A DNA stretch of 64,000 nt, taken from NCBI RefSeq assembly GCF_006542765.1, contig NZ_SKCD01000023.1:52911-116910 (forward strand). The letters run 5' to 3'. Source of the stretch: Paenibacillus luteus. GTDB lineage: Bacteria; Bacillota; Bacilli; Paenibacillales; Paenibacillaceae. Shown in pieces: positions 34,397 through 42,575 of this stretch (positions within the stretch are counted from its first letter, which is position 1; each line of letters begins with the position of its first letter). The notes below the pieces were generated by a model. It saw nothing but the letters and a program-made list of their open reading frames with translations, was not told where the DNA came from and made no database searches. The position numbers were made by a program, and so were the translations under genes.

Positions 34397-36838
34397 CTAA
34401 ATTTGCGCAGGCTGAGCGCTGGAGAGCTGCTCGAAATTCTTGCGGAGCTCGTCAGTTTCGATGATTTGCTTCCATGGGTCCGTAGTCAGGCTAAGCGTTT
34501 TCTCGATTCGCTCCGTCAGGGCGAGGCGATCCTCTTGCTTCTCAAGCGCTTTCTTGACGTAGTCAAGGCCGACACGCTCAATCCACTGGGCGGTACGCTC
34601 GTTCCACTGCGCATGCTCACGGTACAGCTGCAGGAAGGCGGAGGACCATTCCATCACTTCATCTTCGGTCTTTACAATCGTAAGCAGTTCGGTCGCTCTT
34701 ACTTTAATGCCGCCATTGCCGCCAACATGCAGCTCCCAGCCGCCGTCGATGGCGATGATGCCAAGATCCTTGATCGTGGATTCCGCGCAGTTGCGGGGAC
34801 AGCCGGATACCGCAAGTTTCACCTTGGCAGGAGCGTTCAACCGCTCAAAGGCCTTCTCCAAGCGAATGCCCATACCGATGGAATCCTGTGTGCCGAATCG
34901 GCAAAAGGTATTGCCCACGCATGTTTTAACGGTGCGAAGCGTTTTGCCGTAAGCGTGCCCCGAAGGCATGTCGAGCTCTGCCCAAATTTTTGGAAGGTCT
35001 TCTTTCTTCACGCCAAGAAGGTCAAGGCGCTGCCCGCCAGTAAATTTAACCATAGGAACTTCGAATTTCTCAGCAACCTCAGCAATTTTTTTAAGGTCCG
35101 CAGGGGAGGTTACACCGCCGTAAATGCGGGGGACGACGGAGAACGTGCCATCCTTTTGAATATTAGCATGATAGCGTTCATTGGTGATACGGGATTCTTT
35201 CTCGTCGACGTATTCTTCCGGATAAAGCATGCCGAGATAGTAGTTGAGAGCCGGACGACATTTCGTACAGCCTTCGGGATGATGCCAGCCAAGCACGTTC
35301 ATGACTTCGTTCGTGCTCATGAGGCGCATCTTCGTGATGCCTTCGACGATTTCATCCCGGTTAAGCGTCGTGCAGCCGCAAATGCCTTCCTTGACCGGTT
35401 CGCCAAGCGAGTCGCCCGAATATAGGTTCAATAAGCCTTCAACAAGCGGCTTGCAGCCGCCGCAGGAAGCGGAAGCTTTCGTGCAGGATTTGATAGAACC
35501 AACGGTATTGCAGCCTTTATTCGTAATGGCATCGGCAATAGCTCCTTTGGATACGCCGTTACAGCCGCAGATGATTTCGTCATCGGCCATCGCTTCAAGG
35601 CGGCTGCCTCCGGACGATTGTCCAAGCAGCTCCGAGGAGATGCCAAGCAAAATTTCCTTCTCTCGCCCTGCTACAGATTCGCCTTTCTTAATAGAAGCGA
35701 ATAATTCAGCACCATCGGAAGTGTCGCCGAACAGGACTGCACCAACGAGCTTTCCATCCTGGATCACAATTTTTTTGTAGGTGCCAGCCAGATCATCCTG
35801 CAGCTTCAATGAGCGAGTGCCCGGCGACTCGCCGAATCGTCCAGCTGAGAATACATCAACGCCGGATACTTTTAGTTTGGTTGAGGTAACAGAGCCAGCA
35901 TAGCCAGCGGTTTCCACACCCGCCAGAAGTTTGGCAAGCACTGCGCCTTGCTCATAAAGTGGAGCAACCAGGCCATAGGCGATGCCGCGGTGTTCGGCGC
36001 ATTCGCCGACAGCATAAATGTCTGGCATGCTCGTTCGCATATAGTCATCGATGACTATGCCGCGGTTGACGTCAATGCCTGCCGCTCTGGCGAGCTCTAT
36101 GTTTGGCCGAATCCCGACAGCCATCACAACAAGGTCGCCATCAACCTCAGTTCCATCCGTAAAGGCGAGTCCGCTGGCCCGACGTTTACCCTTAATGGCC
36201 GCGGTGCTTTTTTTCAATAAGAATTGCATCCCTTGCGCTTCGAGCTCGCGCTGCAGCATTTTGGAGGCTGCCTCGTCCAATTGCCGTTCCATTAAGTAGC
36301 TATGAATATGGACGACGTTGACTTCCATCCCGAGATGAAGGAGGCCGCGTGCGGCTTCTAGTCCAAGCAAACCGCCGCCAATGACGACCGCCTTCTTGTA
36401 TTTCTTGGCCGTATCCATCATCACTTCGCAATCGTGAATATCACGGAAAGCAATTACGCCTTCCTTGTCTGCGCCGGGAAGAGGCAGCATGAACGGGTTG
36501 GAGCCGGTGGCGATGATGAGAGCGTCGTAAGCTGCTTCAACACCCAGATGGGAAGTTACTTTTTTGCGTTTCGTATCGATGTTCGTTATTTTGTGGCCCG
36601 TGTGCAGCGTAATGTTATTTTCTTTATACCAGCTCCAATCGTTAATGATGATTTCCTGCATATCGGCGCCGCCGGCCAAAACGGAGGAAAGCATGATACG
36701 GTTGTAATTGGGATGCGGCTCGGCGCCGAATATGGTAATGTCGTAGCTTTCAGGAGAAAGCTTCAATAAATGCTCGATTGCGCGAACCCCCGCCATGCCG
36801 TTGCCGATAAGCACTAACTTCTTTTTGGATGATGTCAT
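34397..36838 (-). CDS. nirB: Nitrite reductase large subunit (NADH, siroheme)
   Basis: 813 residues. An FAD/NAD(P)H oxidoreductase domain (KLVLIGNGMAGVRAIEHLL, about 6-300) is followed by BFD-like [2Fe-2S] binding (CGCNGVSKGAIADAI and SASCGGCKP). A second Cys-rich stretch and then the sulfite/nitrite reductase domains come next, with siroheme/[4Fe-4S] ligands in CVGNTFCRFG and SGCPRNCAES (about 640-690). It reduces nitrite to ammonium in the cytoplasm. Start ATG at 36838 follows GAGAGGAGAG. It is the first gene of nirB-nirD-nirC-cobA and sits behind an ANTAR-type leader. Confidence 0.96.
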   Translation of the reverse strand: MTSSKKKLVLIGNGMAGVRAIEHLLKLSPESYDITIFGAEPHPNYNRIMLSSVLAGGADMQEIIINDWSWYKENNITLHTGHKITNIDTKRKKVTSHLGVEAAYDALIIATGSNPFMLPLPGADKEGVIAFRDIHDCEVMMDTAKKYKKAVVIGGGLLGLEAARGLLHLGMEVNVVHIHSYLMERQLDEAASKMLQRELEAQGMQFLLKKSTAAIKGKRRASGLAFTDGTEVDGDLVVMAVGIRPNIELARAAGIDVNRGIVIDDYMRTSMPDIYAVGECAEHRGIAYGLVAPLYEQGAVLAKLLAGVETAGYAGSVTSTKLKVSGVDVFSAGRFGESPGTRSLKLQDDLAGTYKKIVIQDGKLVGAVLFGDTSDGAELFASIKKGESVAGREKEILLGISSELLGQSSGGSRLEAMADDEIICGCNGVSKGAIADAITNKGCNTVGSIKSCTKASASCGGCKPLVEGLLNLYSGDSLGEPVKEGICGCTTLNRDEIVEGITKMRLMSTNEVMNVLGWHHPEGCTKCRPALNYYLGMLYPEEYVDEKESRITNERYHANIQKDGTFSVVPRIYGGVTSPADLKKIAEVAEKFEVPMVKFTGGQRLDLLGVKKEDLPKIWAELDMPSGHAYGKTLRTVKTCVGNTFCRFGTQDSIGMGIRLEKAFERLNAPAKVKLAVSGCPRNCAESTIKDLGIIAIDGGWELHVGGNGGIKVRATELLTIVKTEDEVMEWSSAFLQLYREHAQWNERTAQWIERVGLDYVKKALEKQEDRLALTERIEKTLSLTTDPWKQIIETDELRKNFEQLSSAQPAQI

Positions 36839-36870
36839 TGTGTTTCTCTCCTCTCAAACGCTGTCTCTGT

Positions 36871-36938
36871 AAAATAATAAAAGCCTGCTCCGTATCCTGG
36901 GAAAACGTACGTTTCCCTTGAACACGAAAGCAGGCTTC
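36871..36938 (-). terminator. Intrinsic terminator in the nirB leader
   Basis: Read on the minus strand, AAGCCTGCT (36937 to 36929) pairs with AGCAGGCTT (36889 to 36881) around an inner GGGAAA/TTTCCC stem, and is followed by a U-rich run (36882 to 36871). It would stop transcription before nirB. Its 5' arm is the same segment as the 3' arm of hairpin P2 at 36928-36948, so the two structures exclude each other. Confidence 0.85.
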
Positions 36939-36948
36939 TTTGCCGCTT
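36928..36948 (-). promoter_or_regulatory. ANTAR RNA hairpin P2 (nirB leader)
   Basis: Minus-strand AAGCGGC-AAAGAA-GCCtGCTT: a seven-pair stem with one bulged base and a six-base loop with A at position 1 and G at position 4, the loop signature of ANTAR targets. It overlaps the terminator arm, so binding would stop terminator formation. Confidence 0.75.
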
Positions 36949-36953
36949 ATAGC

Positions 36954-36973
36954 CGAATACATCGTTGTATTCG
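36954..36973 (-). promoter_or_regulatory. ANTAR RNA hairpin P1 (nirB leader)
   Basis: Minus-strand CGAATAC-AACGAT-GTATTCG: a perfect seven-pair stem with a hexaloop, again A at loop position 1 and G at position 4. It precedes P2 by a short linker, the order known for NasR- and EutV-type antitermination sites. Confidence 0.78.
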
Positions 36974-36998
36974 AAAATGATATGTGGTTGATAACGTA

Positions 36999-37028
36999 AA
37001 TATACAACAACATCAGAACTTGTGTCAA
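36999..37028 (-). promoter_or_regulatory. Promoter of the nir operon
   Basis: On the minus strand TTGACA (37028 to 37023), 18-base spacer and TATATT (37004 to 36999). The transcript would begin near 36992 and include hairpins P1, P2 and the terminator before nirB. Confidence 0.65.
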
Positions 37029-37158
37029 TATACATAACATGATTGCAATGAAAAACTTGTGGGGTGACAAAACTAAGAATTTTATGTTATATATAATCAC
37101 AAATGTATCGACTTGTGCTCTGTTTAGATAAAAGTCGAATAGGAGGGGGCGCTTCTAC

Positions 37159-37776
37159 ATGCGTTCTTTGTTAGTAGTCGAGCAACGTGCGGCAATCAGG
37201 GGAGCGCTCCATGACTCTCAGTTTGAGGAATTGTCCAAACAGCAAACGCCAAAATACAGGCTGGAATCGTATGGCTATCAGGTTTTGCGGGCTGGGGACG
37301 AACAGAAGGCCGAGGTGCAAATGGGCAGTGCAGACGCAGTAATTCTGCATTTGCCACTCAATGAAGTGAAGATGTGGGGCGTAAGGCTTCTAAAGCATAA
37401 AACCGTACCCATGCTGTGGTGGTGCAGCGCTGGGGCTGCTTCTATGTCTGCAGCCTTTTGCGAAGATGAGGTGCCTGTAGATGGGATATTAACGCCTTCT
37501 ATGGGTGAGCAGGAGCTGCACTGGGCGCTTCATTTTGGATCAAAGCAATGTTTTGAGCGGCTACAATGGATGAATGAGAAGAAGCAGTTGGAGGGACGCC
37601 TCGAAGAGCGGAAGTGGATTGATATGGCGAAGGGAATATTGTGTAAAATAAAAAACATTTCCGAAGCAGAGGCCTATGATGTGCTTCGAAAGCAGGCGAT
37701 GAATGAACGCAAGCGAATGGTTGACGTCGCCACGTCGATCGTGAAAGTTTATCAAATTCTTCAGGATCAGAAATAA
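37159..37776 (+). CDS. ANTAR-domain antiterminator, NasR/NasT-like
   Basis: 205 residues. The first 125 or so resemble a receiver domain without its acidic pocket (SADAVILHLPL where the phospho-Asp should be). A short coiled segment (ERLQWMNEKKQLEGRLEERK) is followed by the ANTAR three-helix domain (about 150-205), with WIDMAKGILCKIKNISEAEA and YDVLRKQAMNERKRMVDVA. It is divergent from nirB, whose leader holds matching P1/P2 hairpins, so it very probably lets transcription enter the nir genes. How nitrate or nitrite is sensed is unclear, since no NIT domain is fused. ATG behind AGGAGGGGG. The promoter is unclear, with GTGACA and TATAAT badly spaced. Confidence 0.85.
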   Translation: MRSLLVVEQRAAIRGALHDSQFEELSKQQTPKYRLESYGYQVLRAGDEQKAEVQMGSADAVILHLPLNEVKMWGVRLLKHKTVPMLWWCSAGAASMSAAFCEDEVPVDGILTPSMGEQELHWALHFGSKQCFERLQWMNEKKQLEGRLEERKWIDMAKGILCKIKNISEAEAYDVLRKQAMNERKRMVDVATSIVKVYQILQDQK

Positions 37777-37788
37777 GGGGGCTATGCC

Positions 37789-38829
37789 ATGATTACGAAT
37801 CTGCTAAAGGAAGTAGGCCGAGGAAAACGGGGAGCGCGGGATCTTAGCTATGAGGAAGCGCTGCTCGCGGCGAATGCGATCCTTGATCTCAAGGCGACCC
37901 CTGCCCAAATCGGAGCTTTTTTTATTGCGGAGCGAATTAAGATGGAAAGCGTAGAGGAGCTTGAAGCTTTCACGGCGGTATGCCGAAGCCGCGCTTATCG
38001 GGCGCCAATTCAGCAGGGGCTTGATTGTGCAGGTCCCTATGACGGAAGGAAAAAGTCGTTCTACGCGACCTTTCCCACCTCCTTTGTCCTTGCTGCCGCA
38101 GGTCTGCCAGTAACGCTGCACGGCTCGGAATCTTTGCCGCCGAAATGGGGAATTACGCTGCATGATTTGCTACATGAAGCCGGCATCGATGCGGCGCTTC
38201 TATCCCGTGAGCAGATCGTTAAGGCGGCGGCTGATACAGGCGTTCTGTATGTTCCGGCTGAGGAATGGTGTCCGCCGCTGAAGGCGCTCCGTTCGATTCG
38301 AATAGAGCTCGGCATGCGCACAGTGCTTAATACAGCCGAGAAGCTGATTGACTATTCTCATTCTCCTTATTTGATATTCGGAGTCTATCATAATACCGTA
38401 TTTGAGCGGATAGCGAAGCTAGCGAATCATCTGCATTATCATAAAGCGCTCATCGTGCAAGGAATGGAGGGCTCCGAGGATTTGTTTATCGAGCGGCCAA
38501 CCCGCACTTACTTTGTGGAAAACGGGCAATCACAGCTTCATATCATTGATCCGGACGCATACGGGCTTTTAACTTCCGCTCCTGAAATTGAATGGACGGC
38601 GGCCGGACAGCTTCATGAGGCGGAGGCCGTGCTGCAAGGTAGCGGTCACATGGCTTTCACCAATCAAGTGCTTCTTAATGCCGCAGTTCGGCTCCATTTG
38701 GCGGAGAAGGTTGAATCGGTCGAAGAAGGGTTGTATATCTGCAAGGATTTGCTTGATCAAGGTGCGCCTTTGGAACTTTATCACAAATGGCAGCATGCCA
38801 TGCAGGGAGAGAATGCTTTACATTGCTGA
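37789..38829 (+). CDS. TrpD2-like protein (anthranilate phosphoribosyltransferase family)
   Basis: 346 residues of the nucleoside phosphorylase/phosphoribosyltransferase fold. EEALLAANAILDLKATPAQI is the helical N-terminus and SFVLAAAGLPVTLHG matches the TrpD core. The PRPP loop of true TrpD (GTGGD) is changed to GPYDGRKKS, and KSG is replaced by PPKWG, so it is of the TrpD2/YbiB type and unlikely to make tryptophan. No trp genes lie near. It follows the ANTAR gene by 12 bases and should share its mRNA, which ties it to nitrogen metabolism by position only. Confidence 0.8.
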   Translation: MITNLLKEVGRGKRGARDLSYEEALLAANAILDLKATPAQIGAFFIAERIKMESVEELEAFTAVCRSRAYRAPIQQGLDCAGPYDGRKKSFYATFPTSFVLAAAGLPVTLHGSESLPPKWGITLHDLLHEAGIDAALLSREQIVKAAADTGVLYVPAEEWCPPLKALRSIRIELGMRTVLNTAEKLIDYSHSPYLIFGVYHNTVFERIAKLANHLHYHKALIVQGMEGSEDLFIERPTRTYFVENGQSQLHIIDPDAYGLLTSAPEIEWTAAGQLHEAEAVLQGSGHMAFTNQVLLNAAVRLHLAEKVESVEEGLYICKDLLDQGAPLELYHKWQHAMQGENALHC

Positions 38830-38847
38830 ACAACTTAACAGGTTAAA

Positions 38848-38883
38848 GAAGAGGCTGCCGTGCAATGACCCGGCAGCCTCTTC
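38848..38883. terminator. Bidirectional terminator
   Basis: GAAGAGGCTGCCG (38848-38860) and CGGCAGCCTCTTC (38871-38883) form a perfect 13-pair stem between the convergent TrpD2-like gene and the HTH-SBP regulator gene. Confidence 0.8.
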
Positions 38884-38910
38884 AGCGTTTCACAGTATAT
38901 GGACGGATCG

Positions 38911-40113
38911 CTAATAAAGATTATCGCTCGACCATTCCCCGGGCAACGGAGAATCCGGCAATAGGGGTAACTTCAGCGCCTCGACGGCTTCCTGCAAGTA
39001 TTGCTTGCGGAATTCTAGGCCACCGGTATCCCTCTTATGCCCGGAAAGCCAATCGGTTTTTCCTTCGCTCGACCGATTCAAGGTTTGCAGATCACGGCTG
39101 TAAATGGAGGCGTCCCAGCGAATTTGCGCTAACACCCGGCTTACGAGCGGGAGCGGGAAGCCACTTGCCTGATGGATAAGCTCCGCTGCCCGCTCCTGCT
39201 CGCTGCGGATGAATTCATGAGCTCTCAGATGCGCTTTCAAGTAAGCGATGACGATCGGTTCATTGTCTCTGGACCAATTGCCGTCAGTAACTAAACCGGT
39301 CAAGTAATCGCCACCGATCCCTTCCGATAGCAGCGGTATGCCTGCGCCGATGGATTGAACCCAGCTTAAATAAGGCTCCCACAGCATGCTTGCGCCCACT
39401 TGGCCCCCAAGAATACCGCTTAGGCAATCGCCCATACCGCGGTGTACGATGGGCTCTGAGTGCAGGCCGAACGTATTCATCCACTCTTTCAGGCGATAAG
39501 AGGAGCTGGAGTTGCCTACCGTAGAAATGGATAACGAGGATAAGGCATCTAAATGATCAACCTTGCTGCCGGCAGGAACGACTAACGAGATGCCACCTCC
39601 GCTGCTCGTTTTTCCATCAAAGGCGATGACCTGAGGTTGGAAACGCGGAAGGATATTGCTAAGCGCACGGCTGGCGATAATCGGATAATCACCAACCGAT
39701 GCAATATGGACGCGTCCGGCAATAAGCTCCTCGACCAGCTCCATTCCGTTTGGGGCATTGACCCAAACAATTTGATAGCGGGTCGATGGCGAGACCCTTT
39801 GCAGCTCCTCTTCGAATAAGCCCAGCTGCTTAATAATTAAAGGACTCCACAGCAGGGCAGCTCCGCTTTGGTAGCCGATGGTGACGGTCTTCTCATTGGA
39901 GCTGCCCGACATGGCGTTTCGCTGCTGTATTCCCGAAATGCCATGGAGCTTCACCCAAGCTTGCAGTTGCTGGGGATCAATCCAAACTTCCTTGCCTATT
40001 TTAATATGAGGAAGCTGCTTATCCTTGCGCCAGCGGTCGATGGTCGCACGGCTGATGCCCAGTATATCCATCGCTTCCTGCAGGCTTAGAAGATTTAAGC
40101 GTTCATTCATCAT
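38911..40113 (-). CDS. HTH domain fused to SsuA-like substrate-binding domain, likely sulfonate regulator
   Basis: 400 residues. Residues about 8-52 form an excisionase-type helix-turn-helix (LLSLQEAMDILGISRATIDR, then WRKDKQLPHIKIGKEVWID). Residues about 70-390 are a periplasmic-binding-protein fold of the NMT1/SsuA type (VTIGYQSGAALLWSPLIIKQ, VHIASVGDYPII, GASMLWEPYLSW). No signal peptide or lipobox is present, so the binding domain is cytoplasmic and should act as the ligand sensor of a transcription factor. The frame opens at 40128, but GGAG lies 9 bases before ATG at 40113. It is divergent from ssuADCB, whose SsuA has the same fold. Fusion of these two domains is unusual. Confidence 0.82.
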   Translation of the reverse strand: MMNERLNLLSLQEAMDILGISRATIDRWRKDKQLPHIKIGKEVWIDPQQLQAWVKLHGISGIQQRNAMSGSSNEKTVTIGYQSGAALLWSPLIIKQLGLFEEELQRVSPSTRYQIVWVNAPNGMELVEELIAGRVHIASVGDYPIIASRALSNILPRFQPQVIAFDGKTSSGGGISLVVPAGSKVDHLDALSSLSISTVGNSSSSYRLKEWMNTFGLHSEPIVHRGMGDCLSGILGGQVGASMLWEPYLSWVQSIGAGIPLLSEGIGGDYLTGLVTDGNWSRDNEPIVIAYLKAHLRAHEFIRSEQERAAELIHQASGFPLPLVSRVLAQIRWDASIYSRDLQTLNRSSEGKTDWLSGHKRDTGGLEFRKQYLQEAVEALKLPLLPDSPLPGEWSSDNLY

Positions 40114-40160
40114 ATGGGAGCACTCCATTTCTATTGCACCATTAATTCAAAGTTAATACA

Positions 40161-40170
40161 TAGGAATTAT
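40161..40170. promoter_or_regulatory. TnGGAATTAT box 1 (CymR-like)
   Basis: TAGGAATTAT followed by TAG, 48 bases from the HTH-SBP gene start. A nearly identical TTGGAATTAT lies at 40336-40345. The core resembles the GGAATT part of CymR sites that control sulfur genes in Firmicutes; I recall that consensus only partly. Confidence 0.3.
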
Positions 40171-40279
40171 TAGTTATTTATAATGATAAGCTATAGCTTC
40201 TTAAACTTCAATTGATAAATGCAAATGAAGGCTGATTTTCCTCATTCCTCCTCACAGCTGCTCTTCTTTCCTCATTTTG

Positions 40280-40308
40280 TTGACAGTGCAAAAAGGAGAT
40301 GATAATTT
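40280..40308 (+). promoter_or_regulatory. Possible promoter of the ssu operon
   Basis: A perfect TTGACA (40280-40285) with a 17-base spacer to TAATTT (40303-40308), a poor -10. The transcript would carry box 2 (40336-40345) in its first 30 bases. Confidence 0.4.
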
Positions 40309-40335
40309 CGAGTTATACAAACCTTAGTAAGTTAA

Positions 40336-40345
40336 TTGGAATTAT
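40336..40345. promoter_or_regulatory. TnGGAATTAT box 2 (CymR-like)
   Basis: TTGGAATTAT followed by AAG, flanked on both sides by TTAGTAA (40324-40330 and 40350-40357). It is placed just downstream of the likely ssu start site, where a repressor would block transcription. Confidence 0.3.
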
Positions 40346-40389
40346 AAGTTTTAGTAAACCGAGATGAAGAAAAGGGGCAGTGAGCAAAG

Positions 40390-41379
40390 ATGGATAAGGG
40401 CAAATGGGTTCAAAAAAAGGGCAGGGGCTGGGCAGTTCTCCTCATGTTGGCGGTATTGCTGGTCGTTTCGGCATGCAGCGCAAATAACTCGGGCAAGGAT
40501 GCGGGAGGAGATGACGCGAAAGCGAAGACGGTTCGAATTGGCTATCAGAAGTATGCATCCGTAAACATTATGAAAGAGCGTGGAGGCCTGGAGGAAAAGC
40601 TGAAGGAAGCCGGCTACGCGGTAGAATGGACGGAATTTCCCGGTGGCCCGCAGCTGCTAGAAGCTTTAAACGTTGGAAGCATTGACTTCGGCCATACCGG
40701 CGAGGCGCCTCCGATTTTTGCTCAGGCTGCAGGTGCGCCGCTCGTATACTTGGCGCATTCGCCTGAAAGTCCTAAAGCCGAGAGCATTCTCGTGCCTGAA
40801 AACTCACCGATTCAATCATCGGCTGACCTCAAAGGCAAGAAAATTGCGTTAAACAAAGGTTCGAACGTTCATTATCTGCTCGTAAAATATTTGGAGCGCG
40901 AGGGCTTGGCTTACAGTGATGTGGAAGTTGTGTATCTGCCGCCTGCAGACGCGAGAGCGGCGTTCGAGAGTGGAAATGTAGATGCTTGGGTGATCTGGGA
41001 GCCATTCTATTCTGTTGCACAGCTTGCTACGAAAGCACGTGTGCTGGCGGATGGCGAAGGACTTGTGAAAAACTATGAATTCTATTTAGCTTCACGCGAT
41101 TTTGCGAAGTCGAATACTAAGGCTGTAGATGTCATTCTTGAACAGCTGGAAGAAACGGATAAATGGGCAAAGGACAATCAGCCTGAAGTGGCAAAGCTGC
41201 TTGCGCCCGCGCTCGGACTTGACACAGCTCCGCTTGAGCAAGCGCTAGCTCACCGCAGCTGGGGCGTCATCCGTGTAAGCGATGAGACGCTTCAAGCACA
41301 GCAGAGCATAGCGGATACCTTTTTCAAGCTGGAATTGATCCCTTCTGAACTTAAAGTCAGCGATGCGGTAATCAAATAA
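40390..41379 (+). CDS. ssuA: Aliphatic sulfonate-binding lipoprotein
   Basis: 329 residues. A signal peptide with lipobox (LVVSAC, Cys 29) makes it a membrane-anchored lipoprotein, and the NMT1-type binding fold follows (TVRIGYQKYASVNIMKERGG, SIDFGHTGEAPPIFAQAAGA). It captures alkanesulfonates outside the cell and gives them to SsuC/SsuB. First gene of ssuA-ssuD-ssuC-ssuB. Its fold is shared with the sensor half of the divergent HTH-SBP regulator. Confidence 0.92.
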   Translation: MDKGKWVQKKGRGWAVLLMLAVLLVVSACSANNSGKDAGGDDAKAKTVRIGYQKYASVNIMKERGGLEEKLKEAGYAVEWTEFPGGPQLLEALNVGSIDFGHTGEAPPIFAQAAGAPLVYLAHSPESPKAESILVPENSPIQSSADLKGKKIALNKGSNVHYLLVKYLEREGLAYSDVEVVYLPPADARAAFESGNVDAWVIWEPFYSVAQLATKARVLADGEGLVKNYEFYLASRDFAKSNTKAVDVILEQLEETDKWAKDNQPEVAKLLAPALGLDTAPLEQALAHRSWGVIRVSDETLQAQQSIADTFFKLELIPSELKVSDAVIK

Positions 41380-41415
41380 ACCTTCATACCCTGCAAAGGA
41401 TTAAGGAGAGCGAAT

Positions 41416-42555
41416 ATGGAACTGTTTTGGTTTATTCCCCTGCATGGGGACGGCAGGTATTTGGGCACCTCGAAAGGTGCCCGTGCGGTAGACTATGATT
41501 ACATCCGGCAAATTGCTCAAGCGGTTGATCGGTTAGGGTACCATGGGGTGCTTCTTCCGACAGGCAAGGCTTGTGAGGACGCGTGGGTTGCGGCTTCTTC
41601 CCTTATTGGAATGACGCGCAGATTAAAGTTTTTGGTTGCTATTCGTCCGGGTCTCATGTCCCCTTCGACTTCTGCCCGGATGGCATCGACTTTCGACAGG
41701 CTTTCCGGCGGAAGATTGCTGGTCAATGTCGTTACCGGCGGCGATCCGCACGAGCTTGGTGGGGATGGTATCTTCCTCTCGCATGGCGAGCGTTACGAGC
41801 AAACCGATGAGTTTATGACGGTGTGGCGGCGGATGATGCAGGGCGAGGAAGTGGACTTTGCAGGCAAATATGTACGGGTGGAGGCGGGTGAAGTGCTGTT
41901 TCCTGCTCTTCAGAAGCCGTATCCGCCGATTTATTTTGGAGGCTCATCGCCTGCGGCGATGCAAATTGCTGCCGATCATGTCGATTGTTATTTGACTTGG
42001 GGAGAGCCGCCTGCGGAAGTAGCGAAGAAGATCGCTGAGGTGCGAAAGCTTGCTGAAGCGAGAGGGACAAAGGTGAAATTCGGCATTCGGCTGCATGTCA
42101 TTGTCAGAGAGACAAACGAAGAGGCATGGGCCGCAGCCGATCAACTCATCAGTCATGTCGATGAGCAGACGATTGCCGAGGCGCAGCGAATTCTTGCCCG
42201 TTATGATTCTGTAGGGCAGAAGCGTATGGGGGAGCTGCATAACGGAGACAAAGCCTCGCTCGTCATCTCGCCTAATCTTTGGGCAGGTATCGGTCTAGTC
42301 CGCGGCGGGGCGGGTACGGCGCTTGTAGGAGATGCGGATACTGTCGCCGAACGAATGAAGGAATATGCTGAGCTTGGCATCGAAACGTTCATTCTATCGG
42401 GCTATCCACACTTAGAGGAAGCCTACCGCTCAGCAGAGCTGCTGTTTCCGCGTTTGCCTCTGAAGGCGCAGGCAAGTGAAGAGCATGGTGCTATTACAGC
42501 TTCCGGAGAGCTGGTCGCTTATAATAAACGCCCGAAAACGGGCAGTGCAACGTAA
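41416..42555 (+). CDS. ssuD: Alkanesulfonate monooxygenase (FMNH2-dependent)
   Basis: 379 residues of the bacterial luciferase-like family: MELFWFIPLHGDGRYLGTSKG start, FDRLSGGRLLVNVVTGGDP and PPIYFGGSSPAA are SsuD hallmarks. It uses reduced FMN and oxygen to release sulfite from alkanesulfonates. The FMN reductase SsuE is not in this operon. Start ATG behind AAGGAGAG; 36 bases after ssuA and 20 before ssuC. Confidence 0.95.
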   Translation: MELFWFIPLHGDGRYLGTSKGARAVDYDYIRQIAQAVDRLGYHGVLLPTGKACEDAWVAASSLIGMTRRLKFLVAIRPGLMSPSTSARMASTFDRLSGGRLLVNVVTGGDPHELGGDGIFLSHGERYEQTDEFMTVWRRMMQGEEVDFAGKYVRVEAGEVLFPALQKPYPPIYFGGSSPAAMQIAADHVDCYLTWGEPPAEVAKKIAEVRKLAEARGTKVKFGIRLHVIVRETNEEAWAAADQLISHVDEQTIAEAQRILARYDSVGQKRMGELHNGDKASLVISPNLWAGIGLVRGGAGTALVGDADTVAERMKEYAELGIETFILSGYPHLEEAYRSAELLFPRLPLKAQASEEHGAITASGELVAYNKRPKTGSAT

Positions 42556-42575
42556 CGGAAGGAGCAATCATAAAC

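Noticed and set aside
34403..35425. 340-residue plus-strand frame opposite nirB
   Set aside because: nirB is certain on the other strand with full motifs; this frame has no ribosome site and no recognisable content.
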